Made by a program: the position numbers and the translations under genes. The notes beneath the pieces were generated by a model. It searched no databases and had not been told where the DNA came from. It saw only the letters and a list, made by a program, of their open reading frames with translations. A DNA stretch of 23,678 nucleotides from Fidelibacterota bacterium UBA6817 (GTDB lineage: Bacteria; Fidelibacterota; Fidelibacteria; Fidelibacterales; Fidelibacteraceae), in NCBI GenBank assembly GCA_002452555.1, contig DKER01000118.1:352-24029 (forward strand), given 5' to 3'. Positions 14,469 through 22,218 of the stretch are shown one piece after another. Every line of letters starts with the position of its first letter. Within the stretch, counting starts at the first letter, position 1.

Positions 14469-15541
14469 GTAATATCCCGGGAATAACCCGGACCAGCGTG
14501 GCTTTCAGCATGGAAGCGGCATCTATCAGGTCTGTTCATCTGGAAGAGGGAACAGGCATTATTTTTCTTCCCAATGACCTTCAGGTATTACGCACATCAG
14601 CTTTATTGGGTTTGTCTTCCTCCGTGAACGTTGTTCTGTTTGATGAATTAAAAAAAATGTTATCAGCCATGGGGTCTGAATCGATTATTCCTGACCTTGA
14701 AGGCGAAAGAGAACTTATCTGGCTGAAAGATGGTATTCGTTATCGTTATGGTTTTGATGTCCGTAACGGCCGGATAAATGCCGAGTGGTTTTATTATAAA
14801 GATAAACGGGAAACATATATTTTTTCCAAGCGTGAAGATTTATTTGAAGTAAACAACCGTTACAAAGATCTTACCGAATTGGTAAAACGTCATCTGGCCG
14901 GTCCGACGAAGTTTCTTTTCGGAACGGCGGTTACTCTCTTTCCGGAAGGTCTCAGCGATCTGCTGCCCCACGACTTTGTAACGTTTTGCGACCGGGAAAG
15001 CCTGCATCAAACGGAAACAGTGAATTTGTCATCAGATATGAGAAAGGCCCTTCAAACCTATCTGAAGCAGGGAGATCCGTCATTTGAATCGGTTTCATTA
15101 AGATCACGCGGCGTTGCAACTGTCAGACATCTTATCTTTAAATATAAAAACTGCCCGGCCCTGTCCTTTCATGATCTGGACCGGGAAATCCAAGACGAAA
15201 TTTTAGTTATTCTTGTATTGCTGGGTTCTTTAAAAGAACGACGTACGCTGATTCTTACAGGGCTGTGGGATATGCTTAATCCCTTACTCCAAAGAGGATT
15301 TCTCCGCATGTACAACAGTCCCGCGGATAATCCCATGAACAGTCAGCTTATCCTGACAACACTAAATCCTTATTCGATTTTTTATCGTTTTGCGCGAAGA
15401 GATCAAATATGGTTATCACAGAAATCGGAAGACGGTACGCTGCAAATGTTGTCTTTATGTGATTTTCGCGGCAGCGGCGAATTATGGCGAAAAGGCCGCT
15501 TTCCGGAGGCCTGGATCAGCGGCGAACTTCGGCTGACATAA
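14450..15541 (+). CDS. Degenerate AAA_15/COG1106-type ATPase (pseudo-ATPase)
   Basis: 363 residues, intact frame, strong RBS. The scaffold follows the ABC/OLD-like AAA_15 ATPases: an N-terminal strand and FSMEAAS (19-25), LIWLKDGIRYRYGFDVRNGR (89-108), INAEWFYY, and near the end SQLILTT (298-304), RRDQIWLSQK (316-325) and LSLCDFRG. The catalytic motifs are gone. The P-loop position reads SALLGLSSSVN (50-60), with no GK[S/T]. The SxGTxR signature region reads DLDREIQDEI. The Walker B IDELD position reads ILTGLW (268-273), and the H-loop TTHD reads TTLN (303-306). Loss of all four without a stop or frameshift argues for a conserved, non-hydrolysing protein rather than a fresh pseudogene. Relatives act in RloA/Abi-type defence or are uncharacterised. 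Role here is unknown; it may be regulated by the divergent HTH gene. Confidence 0.78.
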   Translation: MIIQFTCNIPGITRTSVAFSMEAASIRSVHLEEGTGIIFLPNDLQVLRTSALLGLSSSVNVVLFDELKKMLSAMGSESIIPDLEGERELIWLKDGIRYRYGFDVRNGRINAEWFYYKDKRETYIFSKREDLFEVNNRYKDLTELVKRHLAGPTKFLFGTAVTLFPEGLSDLLPHDFVTFCDRESLHQTETVNLSSDMRKALQTYLKQGDPSFESVSLRSRGVATVRHLIFKYKNCPALSFHDLDREIQDEILVILVLLGSLKERRTLILTGLWDMLNPLLQRGFLRMYNSPADNPMNSQLILTTLNPYSIFYRFARRDQIWLSQKSEDGTLQMLSLCDFRGSGELWRKGRFPEAWISGELRLT

Positions 15542-15578
15542 AAAATACGGTATGGCTCGAATAAATTTATTGTTTGTT

Positions 15579-16418
15579 TTACAACTCGTCTGACGTTGTC
15601 ATATATACATGCATTCGAATCGGCACTAACGGATTATCTCTTCTGTCTCTTTCTGCATTTGCAATTTTATCAATAACGTCAAGCCCTTCAATAACTTCAC
15701 CAAATACAGTGTACTTATTGTCCAGAAAGCCGGCATCTTTATGACAGATAAAGAATTGTGAACCTCCGCTGTCCGGATGTTGTGCCCGGGCCATGGAAAC
15801 AATTCCCGGTCCATGATGAATGTTGTTAAACTCTGCAGCAATATTGTATCCGGGCCCTCCGGTTCCGTCATTGGCACGGTTGTCATCACGGGATAGAATA
15901 TCCCCGCCCTGAATCATAAAACCGGGAATAACCCTGTGAAATGTCGTTCCGCTATAATACCCTGCATTTGCCAGTCTTTTAAAATTGGCAGCATGGTTCG
16001 GGGCAACATCCGTAAAAAATTTAATGACCATTCTGCCATACGGGGTTTCAATTACGGCACGTTCGTTTTCTTTTACGGGTTTTGGCGGTGTTTGGGCAAC
16101 GGCAACAAGGATATGGTCAATCTCATTTTGACTGAGTATTCTGCTAAGTTTGGCATCAATTGCATAATTTTCCTTTTCGGGCATGGTAAATACCTCCTGA
16201 TATTCGTAAACAGCTCCGTCTTCTTTTTTTTGAATTTTTATTGTGTGTTTTCCGGGGCTTATATCTGTAAGCACCAATGGCGTCTGTCCCGCCAGCACCC
16301 CGTCAATGTAAACATCGGCTGATCCCTTATCTGTCTGAATGTCCAGAGACGGTTTACTCTTTCCGCAAGAAAGTATCAATAAACCGGTCAAAGCAAGTAT
16401 CAATAATTTTGTTTTCAT
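15579..16418 (-). CDS. Lipoprotein with PEGA domain and cyclophilin-type peptidyl-prolyl isomerase
   Basis: 279 residues from the ATG at 16418, which has GGAGG 5 nt upstream; an in-frame ATG at 16442 lacks one and would add eight residues before the signal. The signal MKTKLLILALTGLLILSC ends in a lipobox with Cys18. A PEGA-type domain follows (about 24-75, with ADVYIDGVLAGQTPLVL and SPGKHTIKI), often a cell-envelope or sugar-binding module. Then comes a complete cyclophilin domain (about 118-270): FHRVIPGFMIQGGD carries the catalytic Arg and the Phe/Gln of the active site, and GGSQFFI and LDNKYTVFGEV follow. The usual Trp of the drug-binding site is Phe here. It should fold periplasmic or outer-membrane proteins. 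The fusion of PEGA to cyclophilin is uncommon in my experience. Confidence 0.93.
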   Translation of the reverse strand: MKTKLLILALTGLLILSCGKSKPSLDIQTDKGSADVYIDGVLAGQTPLVLTDISPGKHTIKIQKKEDGAVYEYQEVFTMPEKENYAIDAKLSRILSQNEIDHILVAVAQTPPKPVKENERAVIETPYGRMVIKFFTDVAPNHAANFKRLANAGYYSGTTFHRVIPGFMIQGGDILSRDDNRANDGTGGPGYNIAAEFNNIHHGPGIVSMARAQHPDSGGSQFFICHKDAGFLDNKYTVFGEVIEGLDVIDKIANAERDRRDNPLVPIRMHVYMTTSDEL

Positions 16419-16555
16419 TTTACCTCCGATCATTTCTGTCATTCCCTGAGTAAATTTACAACTGATGATCTTCTTTTTCTTCCTCTATCTGTTTTCCCTG
16501 TCCATTATGTGCTTTATCATTATCTGAAAACGCTGTTTTTATCGTGTATTGATTC

Positions 16556-16575
16556 AAAGATCCCCTTGGATTTTT
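16556..16575. terminator. Hairpin downstream of the metallo-hydrolase gene
   Basis: AAAGATCC / GGATTTTT forms an 8-bp stem (one G-T) with a CCTT loop, immediately after the stop codon of the metallo-hydrolase on the - strand. The T-run is better on the + strand, where no gene ends, so its role as terminator of the - strand gene is only moderately supported. Confidence 0.35.
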
Positions 16576-17352
16576 TTATAAAATGATTTCTTTGCAGCCG
16601 TCAAACTGGGTAGCCGCCTGAACCGGAATATCAATATTATGGTTTTGCAGATGCTGACGGATGGTTTGCAGAGCCAGATCATATCGGTTATTTTCCTCGC
16701 TGATATGCCCCAAAACGATATTCTGAATCTTTCCGGACAAACATGTTTCTGTGAGAAAGTCGGCACATTGCTTATTTGATAAATGGCCGATTTTTGAACG
16801 GATTCTCTGTTGGAGCCAAAGCGGATAAGGACCTCTGCTTAACATACTTATGTCATGGTTTGCTTCTGCAATGATCAAATCTGCCGTTAATGCATGTGTT
16901 TTAACTAAAACGGAAACGGTTCCCAAATCAGTGAATAGTCCGGCTGTTTTCTTTCCGTTGGTAAAGGTAAGATTTACTGTCTGAGTTGCATCATGGCTAA
17001 CCGGAAAAGGTCGAAGAAGAAGAGTTTCAAGGGGAATATCCGAACCGGTTTTATAAAGTTGAATATTGTTTATGTCCCGGAGCCATTTGGGATCCATTCC
17101 CGTATAGAGTTCTTCGCTAAGAATGACCGGAATGTTGAACGATTTACTGAAAACCCGGGCACCCCGGATATGATCCTGATGATCGTGAGTTATGAAGATC
17201 CCCCTGATTTTTTCAGGTTCTTTTCCTGCCGACCTCAGCCGCCTGACGGTTTCTCTGGCAGAAAGTCCGCAATCCACGAGAACAGAATACCCTTGCTCTT
17301 CAATATATGTTACATTTCCTTTGCTGCCGCTGGCCAGTATCTGAATTATCAT
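16576..17352 (-). CDS. Metallo-beta-lactamase-fold hydrolase, YycJ/WalJ-like
   Basis: 258 residues, the typical size of YycJ/WalJ proteins. The metal site is complete: H56-x-H58-x-D60-H61 (THDHQDHI), H120 (VSHDA), D142 (FTDLG) and a C-terminal His (GHLS at 190 or GHIS at 216). The N-terminal LASGSKGN and the EANHD segment are hallmarks of the subfamily. Relatives are cytoplasmic two-metal hydrolases linked to DNA or cell-wall metabolism; B. subtilis WalJ has been reported to have 5'-exonuclease activity, which is family knowledge only. AAGGAAAAG precedes the ATG. The gene lies upstream of the PEGA-cyclophilin gene on the same strand with a 157-bp gap, and is divergent from the antiporter genes. 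Confidence 0.93.
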   Translation of the reverse strand: MIIQILASGSKGNVTYIEEQGYSVLVDCGLSARETVRRLRSAGKEPEKIRGIFITHDHQDHIRGARVFSKSFNIPVILSEELYTGMDPKWLRDINNIQLYKTGSDIPLETLLLRPFPVSHDATQTVNLTFTNGKKTAGLFTDLGTVSVLVKTHALTADLIIAEANHDISMLSRGPYPLWLQQRIRSKIGHLSNKQCADFLTETCLSGKIQNIVLGHISEENNRYDLALQTIRQHLQNHNIDIPVQAATQFDGCKEIIL

Positions 17353-17447
17353 TTCTTTTCCTTCAATTCTGGGAATTTATCGATTTTCAACCGGCCAAAC
17401 ATGAATTTTCCCTAATAAAATAAGGCTAACATTCTTAAATTTTCATT

Positions 17448-17855
17448 ATGCTTACTTCTATCGATAAACGGTCCCTTTTTCTTTTTATCAGTATTCTCGC
17501 AGCGGTTACCATTATTCCCATTCTTATGTTTGCTTATTTTCAAGAACAAGGACTAAACAGAGAATTGCTTATATCTGGTGTTCTGAGTGCAACGAATTCA
17601 GTTGTTGCCGCTTTTCTTGCTGTTTCGGGCAAAGAAGGAACGTTAAAGCCCATGATACAGGGTGTTTTTACCCGAATTTTAGTTCTGGCATTGCTGATGG
17701 CGCTTGTTATTGTTAGCAAATTGGCTGAGCCGATATGGCTGCTCTCCGGTTTTCTTTTTTTTTATATCCTGCACCAAATAATTCTTATGGTTTGGCTGAA
17801 AATACATGTGAAACGGCAGATAAATCAATCCTCTGAAGACAATAAGATCCGATGA
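17448..17855 (+). CDS. Small four-helix membrane protein, AtpI-like topology
   Basis: 135 residues with four predicted membrane helices (about 10-30, 40-60, 73-91 and 95-116) and a short basic, polar C-terminal tail (KIHVKRQINQSSEDNKIR). Layout and length recall ATP-synthase assembly protein I (AtpI/UncI) and similar small Mg/Ca-linked membrane proteins, but no ATP-synthase gene is adjacent and no motif settles it. It overlaps the antiporter start by 4 bp (ATGA), so the two are translated together and the product may be an accessory subunit of that transporter (inference). No Shine-Dalgarno site is visible before the ATG. Confidence 0.72.
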   Translation: MLTSIDKRSLFLFISILAAVTIIPILMFAYFQEQGLNRELLISGVLSATNSVVAAFLAVSGKEGTLKPMIQGVFTRILVLALLMALVIVSKLAEPIWLLSGFLFFYILHQIILMVWLKIHVKRQINQSSEDNKIR

Positions 17856-20005
17856 AACATGTAACAAAAACAATCCTCCTTCTTTTATTTCCGATTCTCT
17901 TGTTTTCTGCTTTCGGAGAAGAGCCCTATTCATTAATGAATAAAATGCAGATTCTGGTTATTCAGCTTGGTGTAATCCTTTTTGTTGCCCGCGTTTTTTC
18001 CACACTTTTCCAAACATTAAAATTGCCCGGCGTCATGGGAGAGCTGGTTAGCGGAATTGTTATCGGGCCATATCTTTTGGGAGGAATTCCTTTGCCGGGT
18101 TTTAAATACGGGCTTTTTGGAACGTATTTGCACTATTTCCCGGATGCATCGGTGCCGGTTCAGCCGGAATTATACGGTATAGCGGTTGTGGCATCCGTAC
18201 TTCTGCTATTCATGGTTGGACTGGAAACGAATGTATCGCTTTTCCTTCGACTGACCGGAACAGGACTTATTGTGGGTATTTGTGGTGTAGCTTGCTCATT
18301 TTTTGTAGGTGCGATGACAGGTGTCTGGCTTCTGGGCCTTCCATTTATGAGTCCTGAAGCACTCTTTTTAGGCGTTATCAGCACAGCGACGTCGGTGGGA
18401 ATAACAGGCCGTATATTAACAGAACGAAAGAAAATGGATTCTCCGGAAGGAGTTACCATTCTGGCCGGTGCCGTAATCGATGACGTTTTGGGAATTATTT
18501 TATTGACAGCAATTTTAGGAATTTCCGCCGCCTATATGTCTGAGCAATCCGTTATTGTTTGGGGAAATGTATTCGTTACGGTCGTAAAGGCCATAGCCGT
18601 TTGGCTGATTTTTACAGGTCTGGGACTAGTTTTTGCTCAAAAAATCAGTTCATTTCTTAAAATCTTTAAAGGCTTAAAAGTCCCGTCGGTTATGGCATTC
18701 GGTATGGCCTTGCTATTAGCCGGCATTTTTGAAAAGGCCGGACTTGCCATGATTATCGGTGCTTATGTTATGGGACTGTCCCTTTCCCGGACGGATCTTA
18801 ACTATGTGGTACAGGAATCATTGAAAAGTCTTTATCTTTTTGCTGTTCCGGTCTTTTTTGTGGTATCCGGCATGATGGTAGATATTCGTGTATTGGCATC
18901 AAAACCGATCCTGACTCTTGGATTGATTTATACAGCCGGGGCCATGGTCTCAAAAATGGTAGGGTGCGGTATTCCCGTACTCTTCCGTGGATTCAGTTCA
19001 ACCGGTGCTATACGGGTAGGGTTGGGTATGATCCCAAGAGGTGAAGTCTCGCTGATCATTGCCGGTATTGGATTATCCGCCGGTATTCTGACGACTGATA
19101 TTTTCGGCATGGTAATTTTTATGACATTATTTACAACACTCACAGCTCCACTCTTGTTGAATAAATCCCTGAAAAGCAGTAAAAAAAGCACAGTTAAAGA
19201 TATCATGCCGACAGACAGTATTATTACGGAATTTCCTCTTCCGTCTTCGGAAATTGTTGATTTTGTTGCGGCAAAAAGTGTCCAGCTTTTCAAAGAAGAG
19301 GGTTTTTTTATTAATCAAATGGTTCTCGAAAATAAATTATACCAAATCCGGAAGAATGATATTTTTATTACCATGATCTGTAAGCCTGAAGGTCTGTTTT
19401 TTGAGACGTCTCCCAATGATATCAATTATGTTAAGACATTGATGTATGAATCGTTTGTTCAGATCCGGGACATTATGGACGGTTTAAAGGAGATTACAAA
19501 ACCCGAATCTCTGAAGAATGATTTTTCTGAAGGAGAAGAAGATAGACGGATTGACTTGAAAAGAATTCTGGATCCGGGGTGCATCCGTCTAAACCTGAAA
19601 CAAAACGACAAGAAATCCATTATCGAAGAATTGGTCGATATTCTTGATTCTCAATATCAGATTTATGACCGAAAATCGGTATTTGACGCTGTGTGGGAGC
19701 GTGAACTTTCCTTCAGTACGGGGATGAAAAACGGGTTTGCGATTCCCCATGCACGGACTGATCAGGTTGAAAGTATTACGCTGGCTGTGGGAATCCATCG
19801 AAAAGGGGTGGATTTTCAATCGCTGGACGGCGAACCAAGCCGTGTTTTTGTTCTTCTCCTGTCACCGAAAAATAAAACAGTTCCCCATATCCAGATTTTA
19901 TCCCATATTGCTGCAATCATGAGCAAAGATAAAGCAATAGAAAGAATTCTTAACAGTAAAACGCCCCAGGACGTATACCGCTTTTTCACGGACAGTGGTG
20001 ATTGA
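17852..20005 (+). CDS. CPA2-type cation:proton antiporter fused to a PTS EIIA-like domain
   Basis: 717 residues. After an N-terminal hydrophobic leader come about 12 membrane helices of the Na+/H+ exchanger fold (about 30-440): STATSVGITGR and VIDDVLGIILL, with D210-D211 at the ion-binding site as in electrogenic CPA2 members. A soluble linker domain (about 455-550) follows that I do not recognise. The C-terminal domain (573-714) is a fructose/nitrogen-type EIIA: GFAIPHAR carries the phosphoacceptor H633, and the LLLSPKNKTVPHIQILS segment is typical. Such fusions are known and are thought to let phosphotransfer state or a metabolite control transport. No EI or HPr is in the window, so phosphorylation is unproven. 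The gene is coupled to the small membrane protein upstream. Transporter family is secure; ion and control are inferred. Confidence 0.94.
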   Translation: MKHVTKTILLLLFPILLFSAFGEEPYSLMNKMQILVIQLGVILFVARVFSTLFQTLKLPGVMGELVSGIVIGPYLLGGIPLPGFKYGLFGTYLHYFPDASVPVQPELYGIAVVASVLLLFMVGLETNVSLFLRLTGTGLIVGICGVACSFFVGAMTGVWLLGLPFMSPEALFLGVISTATSVGITGRILTERKKMDSPEGVTILAGAVIDDVLGIILLTAILGISAAYMSEQSVIVWGNVFVTVVKAIAVWLIFTGLGLVFAQKISSFLKIFKGLKVPSVMAFGMALLLAGIFEKAGLAMIIGAYVMGLSLSRTDLNYVVQESLKSLYLFAVPVFFVVSGMMVDIRVLASKPILTLGLIYTAGAMVSKMVGCGIPVLFRGFSSTGAIRVGLGMIPRGEVSLIIAGIGLSAGILTTDIFGMVIFMTLFTTLTAPLLLNKSLKSSKKSTVKDIMPTDSIITEFPLPSSEIVDFVAAKSVQLFKEEGFFINQMVLENKLYQIRKNDIFITMICKPEGLFFETSPNDINYVKTLMYESFVQIRDIMDGLKEITKPESLKNDFSEGEEDRRIDLKRILDPGCIRLNLKQNDKKSIIEELVDILDSQYQIYDRKSVFDAVWERELSFSTGMKNGFAIPHARTDQVESITLAVGIHRKGVDFQSLDGEPSRVFVLLLSPKNKTVPHIQILSHIAAIMSKDKAIERILNSKTPQDVYRFFTDSGD

Positions 20006-20028
20006 TTAACTCTTATACAGAAGGATGA

Positions 20029-20310
20029 ATGCCCATGGAATGGAAAGCCAGCCATATATTGGTGAAGGATAAAGCACTTGCAGAAGCCATATTGAAACGT
20101 TTAAAAGAGGGTGGATCATTTGAATCCCTTGCACGTGACTTTTCCAGATGTCCGAGTAAAGGCAAAGGGGGAGATCTGGGATGGTTTGGTGAAGGACAAA
20201 TGGTTAAACCTTTTGAAGATGCCGTAAGAAAATTATCAAAAGGGAGAATTTCAGGACCGGTTAAAACTCAATTCGGTTTTCATATCATAAAAAAAACGGA
20301 TGAACGGTAA
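20029..20310 (+). CDS. Parvulin-type peptidyl-prolyl isomerase (PpiC-like)
   Basis: 93 residues, a single rotamase domain the size of E. coli PpiC. ASHILVKD at the start, GGSFESLARDFS, CPSKGKGGDLGWFGEGQM, and the closing TQFGFHIIKK cover the whole family pattern, including the two active-site His and the Cys/Asp position. No signal peptide, so cytoplasmic. Two starts are possible: ATG 20029 (AAGGA 3 nt upstream) and ATG 20035 (9 nt). It follows the antiporter by 23 bp and may share its transcript. Confidence 0.95.
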   Translation: MPMEWKASHILVKDKALAEAILKRLKEGGSFESLARDFSRCPSKGKGGDLGWFGEGQMVKPFEDAVRKLSKGRISGPVKTQFGFHIIKKTDER

Positions 20311-20332
20311 GATTGTTACGTTTGCCAATCAA

Positions 20333-20364
20333 ATGAAATATGAGTAAATTTCATCAATGTTTTT
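20333..20364 (+). terminator. AT-rich hairpin with T-run after the parvulin gene
   Basis: ATGAAAT (20333-20339) pairs perfectly with ATTTCAT (20348-20354) around 8 nt; CAATG then TTTTT (20360-20364) follow. It is weak because the stem is AT-rich and the T-run is 5 nt away, but it is placed correctly between ppiC and the transketolase genes. Confidence 0.35.
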
Positions 20365-20386
20365 GTTTATTAATCGGAGTGTTTGA

Positions 20387-21235
20387 ATGTGTACACCTGA
20401 TAAGAAGACTCTTCATATGTTAAAAGAGAAGGCCCGTTTAATCCGAGTCAGCTGTGTTCAGATGATTCATAAGGCAAAATCAGGGCATGTTGGAGGGTCG
20501 CTGGGACTTTCCGACATTTTTGCTTCTCTCTTTTTTAAGATTTTAAACCATGATCCGTCAAATCCCAAATGGGAGGGCAGAGATCGCTTTGTCTTATCAA
20601 ACGGACATGTGGTACCGGTTCTCTATGCAGCTATGGCTTATTCAGGATATTTCCCTGTTGAAGAACTGATGACGCTGAGGGAGTTTGGATCACGTTTACA
20701 GGGACATCCCAGCCGGACAAATTTACCCGGGATTGAAATTTCCACCGGCAGTCTTGGTCAGGGGCTGGGTGTTGCCGTTGGTATGGCTCTTGCAGCCCGG
20801 CAAAAAAATCAAGACCATAGGATCTATTGTTCCATTGGTGATGGTGAATCGCAGGAAGGCTCAATTTGGGAAGCCGCTCTGAGTGCCGGTCATTATAAAC
20901 TTGACAACCTGACCGTTTTTATGGATCGCAATTTTATTCAGATTGACGGCAATACTGAAGATATCAACGCTCTCGAACCCGTGGCTGATAAATGGAAAGC
21001 CTTTAACTGGCATGTGATTGAAGCTAACGGAAACGATTTTGTTGAAATATTCAAGGCTTTTGATCAAGCGAAATCCTTAAAAGGCAAGCCCGCAATTATT
21101 CTTTTTCGGACCCGCCTGGGTTTTCCCGTTTCCTTTATGGATGGCGTATCCAAATGGCATGGAACAGCCCCTAAGGATGAAGAAGCACAAAAAGCTCTTG
21201 ATGAAATAGAAGCATTTTATCAGAGCGGAGAATGA
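20387..21235 (+). CDS. Transketolase, N-terminal (thiamine-diphosphate binding) subunit
   Basis: 282 residues, the N-terminal half of a split transketolase. KSGHVGGSLGLSDI and GHPSRTNLPGIEISTGSLGQ bring the phosphate-loop and catalytic His regions; GDGESQEGSIWEAA (151-164) to DRN is the ThDP/Mg motif. Pairs with the next gene to move two-carbon ketol units between sugar phosphates in the pentose phosphate pathway. GGAG precedes the ATG. Stop overlaps the next start region (GAATGATTATG), so the two subunits are made together. Confidence 0.97.
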   Translation: MCTPDKKTLHMLKEKARLIRVSCVQMIHKAKSGHVGGSLGLSDIFASLFFKILNHDPSNPKWEGRDRFVLSNGHVVPVLYAAMAYSGYFPVEELMTLREFGSRLQGHPSRTNLPGIEISTGSLGQGLGVAVGMALAARQKNQDHRIYCSIGDGESQEGSIWEAALSAGHYKLDNLTVFMDRNFIQIDGNTEDINALEPVADKWKAFNWHVIEANGNDFVEIFKAFDQAKSLKGKPAIILFRTRLGFPVSFMDGVSKWHGTAPKDEEAQKALDEIEAFYQSGE

Positions 21236-21237
21236 TT

Positions 21238-22218
21238 ATGTCACGTTATTTGGATAAAGAAATATTTACCGCTCCAAAAAGCAAACCCACGCGAGACGCT
21301 TTTGGCCTGGCAACGGCTGCGATGGGAGAGAAGGATGACCGGGTTGTGGTGTTTACGGCGGACGTTTCAGGCTCTGTAAGAGCTGACTGGTTTGCGGCAA
21401 AATTCCCCGAACGGTTTTACAATATGGGAATTTCTGAACAGAATATGGTCGCGGCAGCCGTAGGCATGTCTTTGGAAGGGTTTATACCTTATGTGTCCAC
21501 ATTCGGTGTCTTTTTGACAGGACGCTGTTATGATCAGGTCCGAATGCTTGTTTCGTATTCCAAAACCAACGTTAAGCTTGTTGCGACTCACACAGGTATT
21601 ACAGTTGGCGAAGACGGCGTTTCCCATCAGATGATTGAAGATGTATCGCTGATGCATGTCATTCCCAATATGAGGGTTATCGTTCCCTGTGATACACGTG
21701 AAGCAATCCGTGCTTTGACAGCCATAAAAGACATTGACGGACCTTTTTATGTGCGGCTCGGCCGTCAGAACACACCGTTGGTAACGTCGGAAGAGGCACC
21801 GTTTGAGCTGGGTAAAGCTCTAATGCTGCAAGACGGGGATGATGTTACTGTGATTGCCAATGGCATTTTGGTTTATGAGGCATTGTTGGCTGCAAGAAAT
21901 CTTGCTGAAGAGAATATTTCTGTTCGTGTTTTGAATATGCACACGGTTAAACCCCTGGATCATGATGCTCTTTTGTCAGCAGCCCATGAAACCGGAGCTT
22001 TTGTTACAGCGGAAGAACATTTATGTGCCGGCGGGTTGGGCAGTGTTGTCGCCAATTGGTCATGTACTCATTTCCCGGTTCCGGTTGAAATGATCGGAAT
22101 GAAAGATCAATACGGTCAGTCAGGGCCGGCTGATCAGCTGCTGGATCATTATCATCTTCGCTCTCCAGACATCGTGAATGCTGTGCGGAACGTTTTAAAG
22201 CGTAAAAAGACTGTTTGA
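21238..22218 (+). CDS. Transketolase, C-terminal (pyrimidine-binding) subunit
   Basis: 326 residues. It starts with the ThDP pyrimidine-binding domain (catalytic Glu67 in GISEQNMVAAAVG, which activates the cofactor), followed by the transketolase C-terminal domain (about 190-320). The in-frame ATG at 21232 overlaps the previous stop, but GGAG sits 7 nt before the ATG at 21238 and only 1 nt before 21232, so 21238 is preferred. Its TGA overlaps the ruvB ATG by one base. The heteromeric split form is common outside Proteobacteria. Confidence 0.97.
   Translation: MSRYLDKEIFTAPKSKPTRDAFGLATAAMGEKDDRVVVFTADVSGSVRADWFAAKFPERFYNMGISEQNMVAAAVGMSLEGFIPYVSTFGVFLTGRCYDQVRMLVSYSKTNVKLVATHTGITVGEDGVSHQMIEDVSLMHVIPNMRVIVPCDTREAIRALTAIKDIDGPFYVRLGRQNTPLVTSEEAPFELGKALMLQDGDDVTVIANGILVYEALLAARNLAEENISVRVLNMHTVKPLDHDALLSAAHETGAFVTAEEHLCAGGLGSVVANWSCTHFPVPVEMIGMKDQYGQSGPADQLLDHYHLRSPDIVNAVRNVLKRKKTV

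Noticed and set aside
14450..15541. Calling the ATPase-like gene a simple pseudogene
   Set aside because: The frame is full-length with a good RBS and preserved non-catalytic motifs, so a functional non-hydrolysing protein is at least as likely.
15560..15571. AATAAATTTATT palindrome between the converging pseudo-ATPase and cyclophilin genes
   Set aside because: A 12-bp all-A/T palindrome is easily expected by chance, and no loop or T-run supports a terminator.
15936..16322. 128-codon + strand frame across the cyclophilin gene
   Set aside because: It is antisense to clear PEGA and cyclophilin domains and has no start signal.
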